From Lachnospiraceae bacterium (lineage in GTDB: Bacteria > Bacillota > Clostridia > Lachnospirales > Lachnospiraceae), in assembly GCA_015056885.1 (NCBI GenBank), contig SVFL01000030.1, forward strand, positions 1-34,861: a stretch of 34,861 nucleotides of DNA, in the 5' to 3' direction. The position numbers and the translations under genes were made by a program. The notes under the pieces were generated by a model, which had not been told where the DNA came from, searched no databases, and was given only the letters and a program-made list of their open reading frames with translations. Positions 15,517-22,488 of the stretch are shown here, piece by piece; the first letter of the stretch is position 1; the number at the start of each line of letters is the position of its first letter.

Positions 15517-16692
15517 ATGAGTGAAAGTATTAAGCAGAGACTGTTAGATGAATTTGCCAATGTGTTTGGAGACGCAGAAGGTGTGGAGGTCTATTTTGCG
15601 CCGGGCCGTGTGAATCTCATCGGAGAACATACTGATTATAATGGCGGACACGTTTTTCCATGTGCATTGACCATCGGAACCTATGGCGCAGCCCGCAAGC
15701 GAAATGATAAAAAGCTGCGGTTTTATTCCGTGAATTTTGAAGCTTTTGGCGTGGTGGAATCCACAGTAGAGAATCTGGTGTATGACAAGGATGCCTCATG
15801 GACCAATTATCCGAAAGGGGTTATGTGGGCCTTTGAACAGAAGGGAATGAAGGTGGAGTGTGGTATGGATTTGGTTATTTATGGCAACATCCCCAACAGC
15901 TCCGGTCTGTCATCCTCTGCTTCTGTAGAAGTGCTTACGGGTACCATTTTGCGCGATTTTTATGGATTTGAAGTGTCCAATCAGGATATCGCATTGATTT
16001 CTCAGTTTGCGGAGAACCAGTTTAATGGTGTTAACTGTGGTATCATGGACCAGTTTGCCATCGCCATGGGCAAGAAGGACTGTGCAATTTTCCTGGATAC
16101 TGCGACTTTGGAATATGAATATGTCCCTTTAAAGCTGGATAATGCCAAGATTGTTATTGCCTGCACCAATAAAAAGCGTGGACTTGGCGATTCCAAGTAT
16201 AATGAGCGCAGAAGCGAGTGTGAGGAGGCTCTTGCGGAGCTTCAAAAAGAGTTGGAGGTTAAGACGCTGGGTGACCTTAGTGAGGAACAGTTTGAAGACA
16301 ATAAGGCTTTGATTCAGAGCAAGGTAAGACAGCGCAGAGTAAAGCATGCCGTGTATGAAAATGTTCGTACCGTTAAGGCGGTAGAGGCTTTGCAAAATCA
16401 GGATATCAGCCTGTTTGGTGAGCTGATGAACGCTTCCCATAAATCACTGGCAGAGGATTATGAGGTGACAGGTGTTGAACTTGATACCGCCGTGGAGGCT
16501 GCATGGCAGCAGAAGGGCGTTATTGGCGCCCGCATGACCGGTGCCGGATTCGGCGGTTGCAGCGTCAGCATTGTACAAGAGGACTGCATTGATGAGTTTG
16601 TCAAGAATGTAGGCGAGATTTATTTGGAGAAGATCGGATATGCCGCAGATTTCTATGTGGTAGGTGTGGGTGACGGCCCCATGAAACTCTAA
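15517..16692 (+). CDS. galK: Galactokinase
   Basis: A 391-aa GHMP kinase of normal length that phosphorylates galactose at C1 with ATP. The galactokinase signature GRVNLIGEHTDYNGG spans about residues 30-44. The ATP loop is PNSSGLSSSASVEVL (about 126-140), and the proposed catalytic base is Asp178 (NCGIMDQFA). The GHMP C-terminal motif GARMTGAGFGGCSVSI is present. It is the last gene of the galactan operon, followed by a strong bidirectional terminator. Confidence 0.96.
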   Translation: MSESIKQRLLDEFANVFGDAEGVEVYFAPGRVNLIGEHTDYNGGHVFPCALTIGTYGAARKRNDKKLRFYSVNFEAFGVVESTVENLVYDKDASWTNYPKGVMWAFEQKGMKVECGMDLVIYGNIPNSSGLSSSASVEVLTGTILRDFYGFEVSNQDIALISQFAENQFNGVNCGIMDQFAIAMGKKDCAIFLDTATLEYEYVPLKLDNAKIVIACTNKKRGLGDSKYNERRSECEEALAELQKELEVKTLGDLSEEQFEDNKALIQSKVRQRRVKHAVYENVRTVKAVEALQNQDISLFGELMNASHKSLAEDYEVTGVELDTAVEAAWQQKGVIGARMTGAGFGGCSVSIVQEDCIDEFVKNVGEIYLEKIGYAADFYVVGVGDGPMKL

Positions 16693-16732
16693 GAAAATGT
16701 GGAATCAGATAAAGTGAATTGTTTGTTGTTGA

Positions 16733-16764
16733 AAAAGAGCAGGTGCCGTGGCGCCTGCTCTTTT
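16733..16764. terminator. Bidirectional intrinsic terminator
   Basis: AAAAGAGCAGGTGC pairs with GCGCCTGCTCTTTT around a 4-nt loop, with A- and T-runs at the two ends. It serves galK on the plus strand and the secreted galactanase on the minus strand. Confidence 0.9.
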
Positions 16765-16775
16765 ACTATGAATAC

Positions 16776-18656
16776 TTAATCCGCGGTTTTCGTTAATATG
16801 CAATCATCAAATGCGCCCCACACTCCGGCTGTGGTATTGTTCACAGAAATTCCTACTGTTACGGCGGTATCATCCTCGGGAATTACGATATCTTCAATCA
16901 TCATTTCGCACCAGTTCTGCCAGGTGGACACGGTTCCGGTGGTTTGGTAGGTAGTATCGCCGACCGTTACATAAATAGTGAATTCATCGGTAGTTCCGGC
17001 ATCGCCACCCTCAAGGTAGGCTGTGTAGGAGTAGGTGCCCTTTTCTAAAGTCACTTCCTGTGTAGCAGTAAAGCTCATATCGGCTGAGTCTGCATAGAAA
17101 TGCAGGCTGCCGGAGCCGGTTCTGGCGTTGGAGGCGGCGTCAAAGGTGTCAAAGCCTTCCACGGTCCAGCCGCTCAGTTCTTCTTCAAAACCGGGCTCGG
17201 TCAAGAGATTTATAATGTCGGAGGTTTCGTTGTCTGTTGCAACGAAGGGCTCCGGTTTGGGTGCGTTGGTGCCTGTGCGCAGATAGGAGTAAGTTTTCAA
17301 GGACTCCAAGGGGTGTCCTGTAAAATCCCATAATGCCTGATTGTCAACAGCGGAACCACCGTACCATTTGCCGGCATCTTCCGGGTCGTATTCGGCGGCA
17401 TAGGAGGAAGCCCAACCGGAGCCGCAGGTTTCCCATATGCTCCGGTTGGAGTTGTAAGTAATTTCATCTAAGTTGCCCTCTGTATTATATGCATACTGTA
17501 CGGGCAACCATGCAGGTTCCCAGTAAAAAATACCGATTCCTGATTCGCCTACATCAGTGACTGCTTTGGTGACTGCGGCAAGCTCGGTTGCCTGGCCCTG
17601 TACGGAGAACTCGTAGGGCTGGTTGCGGTCATTGCTGCCGTCTTTTACGGTGTTGGAATGGCCGTCGCCGTCTTCTAAGGTATAGGCCCAGGAGGTTTCA
17701 ACAACCATTACCTGTTTGCCGTATTTATCAACAATATTGCGAAGCTCAGAGGTCAGATTGTCCGTTGTACCATGCCAGTAGGGATAGTAGGAGCTTGCAA
17801 AAATATCATAATCTACACCATAAGTTTCCAAATAAGCAGCATAGGAATCATAACTACCGGTTCGCTCCGGATTGGTAAAATGAATGGCAATCCGGATATC
17901 CTCAGATGTTGCCCGTGTTGCGTCTGTGCCTGCACTCAAAAGGGTACAGATATCTTTCCAATCAGACTCGCCACAGAATTTAGAAGTAGTTTCATTGCCA
18001 ATTTGGACCATGCCTACGTCTACACCGGCATTAAGCAGCGCGTTCAGTGCATCGGTAGTATATGCGGAGAGGGCAGCCGCTTTGGCGTCTACCGTTAAAG
18101 GCTCCCATTCTTTCGGAGCAGCTTGTTTGGCAGGATCAGCCCAAAAGTCTGAATAGTGGAAATTCACCAACAGTTTCATCCCGGCATTGGTGGCATATTG
18201 GCCTATTTCAATTGCCTTTTCTAAATCGTTATTACCGCCACCATAACCGTTCCCCTTACTGTCGTAGGGGTCAACCCATATACGGGTACGGACATAATTC
18301 ACACCATTTTCGTGTAAGAAGTCAAAGAATTCCTGTTTGGAGAGCTCATTGCCCTCAAAATCGTGAAAGATTACACCGCTGTCCACAAGGGAAAGATAAG
18401 AAGAGATATCTACGCCGGTGATAAAATCTTCGTCCACGGCAGGGTTATATTCTACATAGATGTCGGCATCTACCGGGGGGGGAGCGACTGTATCGTCTGA
18501 TGTGACATTAGCGGCAGTTTCAGTAGCTTTGGAACTGACGGATGGTTCGGGAGAGGCAGTATTTGCAATGTCAGAGCCGGTGGAACACCCGGATAAGATC
18601 AAGAATGTGGATGTAAGGAAAACAAGTCCTTGCTTGCGAAGGATATTCTTATTCAT
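16776..18656 (-). CDS. Secreted GH53 endo-beta-1,4-galactanase lipoprotein with C-terminal binding domain
   Basis: A 626-aa protein. The start (MNKNILRKQG) follows GGGAGGTG; an upstream in-frame ATG at 18698 falls in the operator. The signal ends LSGC, with lipidated Cys24. A Ser/Thr/Pro linker runs to about residue 65. The GH53 barrel spans about 75-475, with acid/base Glu222 (QIGNETTSKF) and nucleophile Glu320 (VMVVETSWAY). Residues about 490-626 form a beta-sandwich-like domain (NLLTEPGFEEELSGWTVEG to WGAFDDCILTK) resembling carbohydrate-binding modules; CBM61, known next to GH53, is the likeliest. It would anchor at the cell surface and cut galactan into transportable pieces. It has its own promoter and operator. 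Confidence 0.93.
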   Translation of the reverse strand: MNKNILRKQGLVFLTSTFLILSGCSTGSDIANTASPEPSVSSKATETAANVTSDDTVAPPPVDADIYVEYNPAVDEDFITGVDISSYLSLVDSGVIFHDFEGNELSKQEFFDFLHENGVNYVRTRIWVDPYDSKGNGYGGGNNDLEKAIEIGQYATNAGMKLLVNFHYSDFWADPAKQAAPKEWEPLTVDAKAAALSAYTTDALNALLNAGVDVGMVQIGNETTSKFCGESDWKDICTLLSAGTDATRATSEDIRIAIHFTNPERTGSYDSYAAYLETYGVDYDIFASSYYPYWHGTTDNLTSELRNIVDKYGKQVMVVETSWAYTLEDGDGHSNTVKDGSNDRNQPYEFSVQGQATELAAVTKAVTDVGESGIGIFYWEPAWLPVQYAYNTEGNLDEITYNSNRSIWETCGSGWASSYAAEYDPEDAGKWYGGSAVDNQALWDFTGHPLESLKTYSYLRTGTNAPKPEPFVATDNETSDIINLLTEPGFEEELSGWTVEGFDTFDAASNARTGSGSLHFYADSADMSFTATQEVTLEKGTYSYTAYLEGGDAGTTDEFTIYVTVGDTTYQTTGTVSTWQNWCEMMIEDIVIPEDDTAVTVGISVNNTTAGVWGAFDDCILTKTAD

Positions 18657-18691
18657 GGAAATACACCTCCCGAAAGTATTGTCTTTACTAG

Positions 18692-18709
18692 TGCGCAAAC
18701 GGTTGCGCC
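18692..18709. promoter_or_regulatory. LacI-family operator 3 (secreted galactanase)
   Basis: On the minus strand the core ACCGTTTGCGCA differs by one base from ACCGATTGCGCA in the other two operators. The site is also nearly palindromic by itself (GCGCAA-ACGG-TTGCGC on the plus strand), closer to a symmetric LacI-type site than the other two. It lies between the -10 box and the start codon of the secreted GH53 gene. Confidence 0.7.
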
Positions 18710-18717
18710 ATACATGT

Positions 18718-18747
18718 ATTGTATCACTGAATTATGAACAAATGCAA
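18718..18747 (-). promoter_or_regulatory. Promoter of the secreted galactanase
   Basis: On the minus strand: TTGCAT (plus 18742-18747), 18 bp, TACAAT (plus 18718-18723). The operator begins about 8 nt downstream. Confidence 0.6.
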
Positions 18748-18779
18748 TTGGCAGCTTTAATAATTTGTGGTCTGTAAGA

Positions 18780-18808
18780 TTGTGCAATTTCCTAATTTTT
18801 GGTACAAT
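18780..18808 (+). promoter_or_regulatory. Promoter of the metallo-beta-lactamase-fold gene
   Basis: TTGTGC at 18780-18785, a 17-bp spacer, and TACAAT at 18803-18808, about 45 nt before the ATG at 18853. Confidence 0.55.
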
Positions 18809-18852
18809 GTACGCGAACCATGATAGATAAAGCAAGCGAAAGAGGTGTTTTG

Positions 18853-19665
18853 ATGAAAGCAACAGTGATAGTAGATAATATAAAAAATAGTGATTTGCGT
18901 AGCGAATGGGGACTGTGTGTTTATATTGAATATGAGGATAAAAGAGTTCTGTTGGATGCAGGGTCTTCCGGACTGTTTGCAGAGAATGCAGAGAAACTGA
19001 ACATTCCTTTGGAAATGGTGGATTATGGTGTGTTGTCCCATGCTCATTATGACCATGGAAATGGTATGGAACAGTTCTTTCGCTTGAATCCTACAGCGAA
19101 ATTCTACGTGAGAAGTGCCTGTAGGGAGAACTGTTATTCTCAGAAAACTTATTATAGAAAATACATTGGTATTCCCAAAGGAATTTTGAAGAAATATAAG
19201 GAACGTATCGTGTATGCCTCCGGTGATTATAAGATGGCAGAAGGGATTACACTGGTGCCCCATAAGGGTGAGAATCTGGAGGCCATTGGCCGTAGGGAGA
19301 AGATGTATCTGAAGGTGAAGGGCGGCTGGAAGTGGGATAATTTTGCCCACGAGCAGAGCCTTGTGTTTGACACCCCTAAGGGACTGGTTATTTTTAACAG
19401 CTGCTGCCACGGCGGTGCAGCCAATGTGATTCGTGAGGTTGCAGAGACATTCCCGGGCAAGCAGGTGTTGGCGATTATCGGAGGATTTCATCTGTATAAC
19501 AAAACGGATGAGGAAGTACGAGCCTTTGCAACCAAGATAAAGGAGACCGGTATCAAGCATATTTATACCGGACACTGCACCGGTGAGAAGGCATTTGGAA
19601 TTTTGAAAGAGGAGCTGGGAGAGTCTGTGCAGCAGTTACATGTAGGATTGGAGATGGAGTTTTAA
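18853..19665 (+). CDS. Metallo-beta-lactamase-fold hydrolase
   Basis: A 270-aa protein. The start at 18853 (MKATVIVDNIKNSDL) follows GAGAGGTG and fits the family N-terminus. The metal motif is His63-x-His65-x-Asp67-His68 (LSHAHYDHGNG), with later ligand regions NSCCHGG, IIGGFHLYN and YTGHCTGEKA. This resembles the MBL subgroup related to methanopterin-biosynthesis-type proteins; the substrate is unknown. No signal peptide, so cytoplasmic. The stop overlaps the start of the next, damaged reading frame (TAATG). Confidence 0.85.
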   Translation: MKATVIVDNIKNSDLRSEWGLCVYIEYEDKRVLLDAGSSGLFAENAEKLNIPLEMVDYGVLSHAHYDHGNGMEQFFRLNPTAKFYVRSACRENCYSQKTYYRKYIGIPKGILKKYKERIVYASGDYKMAEGITLVPHKGENLEAIGRREKMYLKVKGGWKWDNFAHEQSLVFDTPKGLVIFNSCCHGGAANVIREVAETFPGKQVLAIIGGFHLYNKTDEEVRAFATKIKETGIKHIYTGHCTGEKAFGILKEELGESVQQLHVGLEMEF

Positions 19666-20064
19666 TGATGGAATATACGATGCAGGAGAGAGTGCAACTT
19701 AATTATTGATGATTGCAAGAAAATAACATCTGTAAATCCCGTGAAAATTTTTCGGGAAATTGCAAATAAGGATTATGTGAGAATTCATGGTCCGGAGCAT
19801 CATGTTTTGAATGGTACAGGGCCTTTGAGTACAGATGGCTCATGGGGCAGGCATATGGAATTTTCTTCTGCGGCATTGGCTAAAATGGCTGAGATTAATG
19901 GCCCCAGATGTTGTAAAAGAGATGGGTTTGTTGCGTTGACGGAAGCGGTTCGGTTTATAAATGCCAATTATGATGTGACACTGGAAATGTCGGAGATAAA
20001 GTGCAGATTTTCCCCTCGAAATGCCCAGTGTATTAAAGAGAGATGTCCTTATTTTGTGGGGTAA
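19665..20064 (+). pseudogene. Degraded DUF5714-like gene
   Basis: An ATG at 19665 or 19668, coupled to the upstream stop, reads MEYTMQERVQLNY and stops at 19707-19709. One frame over, and with no good start, the sequence continues IIDDCKKITSVNPVKIFREI, then IHGPEHHVLNGTGPLSTDG and GPRCCKRDGFVALTEAVRFI, ending QCIKERCPYFVG at 20064. One base removed near 19700 would join them. The HGPEHHVL and GPRCCKRD ... CxxRCP motifs match what I recall of DUF5714. That family normally has an N-terminal zinc ribbon and a Gly/Cys-rich middle after HHVL; both seem absent here. If the GTG at 19741 were used, a 107-aa remnant could still be made. Confidence 0.5.
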
Positions 20065-20070
20065 AATAAT

Positions 20071-20460
20071 ATGAAAGTAGCGTTTATATGTGTACATAAT
20101 TCCTGTAGAAGTCAGATGGCAGAGGCTTTAGGCAAGCATCTGGCAGGTGATGTGTTTGAAAGTTATTCTGCGGGAACGGAGGTTAAACCTCAAATCAATC
20201 AAGATGCGGTACGAATTATGAAGGAACGGTATGGTATCGATATGGAACAGACCCAGTATTCTAAGTTGATCTCAGATATACCGGTTCCTGATGTGGCCAT
20301 TTCCATGGGATGTGATGTGGGGTGTCCCTTTATAGGCAGAGAATTTGATGATAACTGGGGGCTGCAGGACCCCACAGGCAAAAGTGATGAGGAGTTTGTG
20401 GCTGTAATCAAGGAGATTGAGGCAAGAATTCTTGCGTTGAAGGAGAAGCTTGCGAAGTAG
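20071..20460 (+). CDS. arsC: ArsC-type arsenate reductase / low-MW phosphatase fold
   Basis: A 129-aa protein of the thioredoxin-coupled arsenate reductase family. The phosphatase-like loop is Cys7-x5-Arg13 (CVHNSCRSQ), which also holds Cys12. Further cysteines at 81 and 85 (MGCDVGCPF) could form the disulfide relay, though they are closer together than in B. subtilis ArsC. FDDNWGLQDPTGKSDEEF is the usual family tail. No ars regulator or efflux gene is adjacent, so a role in arsenate reduction is by family only. Confidence 0.85.
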   Translation: MKVAFICVHNSCRSQMAEALGKHLAGDVFESYSAGTEVKPQINQDAVRIMKERYGIDMEQTQYSKLISDIPVPDVAISMGCDVGCPFIGREFDDNWGLQDPTGKSDEEFVAVIKEIEARILALKEKLAK

Positions 20461-20474
20461 GTGGAGGAGATAGT

Positions 20475-21446
20475 GTGAAAATGACGAAGAAGATACGGGT
20501 TGCCCTGTGGGTAATAGTAATGACGATTTTGATGTGTACTTTGGTTGGTTGTGGTTCGGATAATGTGAATTCGGAGGTAGTTTGTCCGGAGGTTTCGAGT
20601 GCTGAGGAGCGTGAAGCGGAATCGGTGGAAGAAACTGCAGTGGAAGAGGTGGTTGAGACAACCGCAGCAGAGCCTGCAAGTGAGCAAACGGTAGAAATAA
20701 GTGAGGAGTCATCTGCGACAAAGGCCACAGAGGAGCCGGTTGCTACAGAAGCATCAGAGGAATCGTCGACTGAATCAGAAATGTCTATTCAGCCGGATGT
20801 TCCTGCGGAAGCCAATGGCCGTCTTATCGTTATTGACGCGGGACATCAGGCAAAAGGCAACAGCGAAAAGGAGCCTATTGGCCCCGGTGCTTCGGAGATG
20901 AAGGCCAAGGTGGCAAGCGGTACCAGAGGCTGTGTCAGCGGACTTTATGAATATGAGCTGACTTTGATGGTCTCCGAGAAACTTTGTCAGGAGCTTCAGA
21001 ACAGAGGGTATGAGGTGATGATGGTGCGTACCACTCATGATGTAAATATCAGTAATGCAGAGCGTGCTCAGGTGGCAAATGAGGCAGGGGCGGATGCATT
21101 TATACGCATTCATGCCAATGGCTCGGAGAACACAAGTGTAAACGGAGTAGAAACTTTGTGCCAGACGGCTGCTAATCCGTATAATGCTGTATACTATACG
21201 GACAGCAAAAATCTTTCAGAGCAGGTGTTGGACGGAATTATTAATGCTACCGGTGCCAAGAAACGTCGGGTGGTAGAGACAGATACCATGTCGGGTATCA
21301 ACTGGTGTCAGATTCCGGTGACCATTGTGGAGATGGGATTTATGTCTAATGAGACAGAGGATGCACTGATGGCAACGGAGGATTATCAGTGGCAGCTGGC
21401 TCGCGGAATGGCAGATGGTATTGATGCTTATATGGATGGGAGATAA
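20475..21446 (+). CDS. N-acetylmuramoyl-L-alanine amidase lipoprotein (Amidase_3)
   Basis: A 323-aa protein that would cut the amide bond between MurNAc and the stem peptide. The GTG at 20475 is well spaced from GGAGG (20463-20467); the ATG at 20481 is the alternative. The signal ends LVGC, with lipidated Cys26. A long acidic linker rich in Glu, Ser and Thr (about 35-110) tethers the catalytic domain (about 115-323). Zinc ligands are likely His124 (VIDAGHQAKG), a Glu in YEYEL and His213 (FIRIHANGS), with catalytic Glu286 (IVEMGFMSNETED). It is probably held on the outer membrane face and reaches the wall through the linker. Confidence 0.92.
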   Translation: MKMTKKIRVALWVIVMTILMCTLVGCGSDNVNSEVVCPEVSSAEEREAESVEETAVEEVVETTAAEPASEQTVEISEESSATKATEEPVATEASEESSTESEMSIQPDVPAEANGRLIVIDAGHQAKGNSEKEPIGPGASEMKAKVASGTRGCVSGLYEYELTLMVSEKLCQELQNRGYEVMMVRTTHDVNISNAERAQVANEAGADAFIRIHANGSENTSVNGVETLCQTAANPYNAVYYTDSKNLSEQVLDGIINATGAKKRRVVETDTMSGINWCQIPVTIVEMGFMSNETEDALMATEDYQWQLARGMADGIDAYMDGR

Positions 21447-21525
21447 ATCTGCGGCGTTTTGCACAAAACCGGTATGGTATCACATAAGCAATATTCACAA
21501 AAATCAAATTTTAAATCAAAATTAA

Positions 21526-21555
21526 CTGACATTTTCGGGTTTAATTTGTTAAAAT
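21526..21555 (+). promoter_or_regulatory. Probable promoter of the CarD-like gene
   Basis: CTGACA at 21526-21531, an 18-bp spacer, and TAAAAT at 21550-21555, about 80 nt before the probable GTG start. Confidence 0.5.
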
Positions 21556-21637
21556 AAGGATATAACTTTACTGTGGGTTTTAGCGGCTTACAGGACATAA
21601 TTATCAATTGTTTAAGCGAAGAGAAAGGAAGATTTTT

Positions 21638-22138
21638 GTGTTTGAAAAAGGCGAGTATGTAGTAAGTGGTAACAAAGGCGTCTGTGTGGTGGATGATATT
21701 ACCACCTTGGACATTTCGGGAGTGGACAAGGAGAGAGAGTACTATATTTTAAAGCCTGTATATGCGGCGGGAAGTACCGTTTATGTTCCTGTGGATGCGG
21801 CAGCCGGGTCGCTGAGAAAAGTACTTAGTCGAGAGGAAGCAGATAAGCTGATTCAGGGTATACCTGAGATCCCTCTAATTACCAGTGCCAATGACAAGCT
21901 TTTGGAGCAGGAATACCGTGGTTGCATGAAAACCAATAATTGCACGGAATGGATTCGTATTATTAAAACTATTTATCTGCGCAAACAGAAACGTCTGGAG
22001 GCAGGGCGCAAGGTGACTGCTGTAGATGCTAAATATTTCCGTTTGGCGGAGGATAATCTCTATGGGGAGCTGGCAGTGTCGTTGCAGATGCCTCGTGGTG
22101 AAGTGGAGAGCTACATCACAAAAGAGATGGAAAAATAG
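21638..22138 (+). CDS. CarD/CdnL-family transcription regulator
   Basis: A 166-aa protein. I choose the GTG at 21638 (VFEKGEYVVSG) because AAAGGAAG precedes it and the family starts right at this fold. Residues 1-60 form the RNA-polymerase-interacting Tudor-like domain shared with TRCF (KGEYVVSGNKGVCVVDDI, then YYILKPVY and VYVPVD). The helical C-terminal part (about 65-166) is the CarD DNA-contacting region (YLRKQKRLEAGRKVTAVDAK). It would bind the polymerase beta subunit and tune promoter opening. Confidence 0.88.
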   Translation: MFEKGEYVVSGNKGVCVVDDITTLDISGVDKEREYYILKPVYAAGSTVYVPVDAAAGSLRKVLSREEADKLIQGIPEIPLITSANDKLLEQEYRGCMKTNNCTEWIRIIKTIYLRKQKRLEAGRKVTAVDAKYFRLAEDNLYGELAVSLQMPRGEVESYITKEMEK

Positions 22139-22141
22139 GAC

Positions 22142-22170
22142 TTTACTTTTTGGGTAGAATGGTATATGAT
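22142..22170 (+). promoter_or_regulatory. Probable promoter of the thrS T-box transcript
   Basis: TTTACT at 22142-22147, a 17-bp spacer, and TATGAT at 22165-22170, directly upstream of the T-box leader. Confidence 0.5.
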
Positions 22171-22177
22171 TAGGAAT

Positions 22178-22448
22178 CATATAGAAAACGTTGACGAGGA
22201 CAGTAGGATGTACGAGGAATCCCAGAGAGAACCGCCTTGCGAGTTGTAGATGAGCAGGAGCTGTGAGCGGTTTGATTCGGACACATTTGAAAACCACCTC
22301 TGAGTGGCTGCAAACCAGCCCGGAAGCTCCCGTTACGAGCAAAATGAGAGGCAGATGTAATAGATATATATTGCATTTGCAACAAGGGTGGAACCGCGTA
22401 CAATACGTCCCTTGCAGTCGTGAGATTGCAAGGGACTTTTCTTTTGTC
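22178..22448 (+). promoter_or_regulatory. T-box leader, threonine-specific
   Basis: A leader of about 270 nt that senses uncharged tRNA-Thr and controls read-through into thrS. The conserved T-box core AGGGTGGAACCGCG lies at 22385-22398 and is followed by the terminator hairpin. Upstream, GACAGTAGG, CAGAGAGAACCGCC and CTGTGAGCGG are stem-I-like elements. ACC at about 22293-22295 is the likely specifier codon; I placed it by position in the predicted specifier loop, so its exact position is inferred. Confidence 0.93.
22407..22447 (+). terminator. T-box terminator
   Basis: GTCCCTTGCA pairs with TGCAAGGGAC around TCGTGAGAT, followed by TTTTCTTTT. The first arm is the region that the antiterminator would sequester when tRNA is uncharged. 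Confidence 0.9.
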
Positions 22449-22488
22449 CCTTACAATCCAAAATCATTCAAGAATTGGAGGTAGGAAA

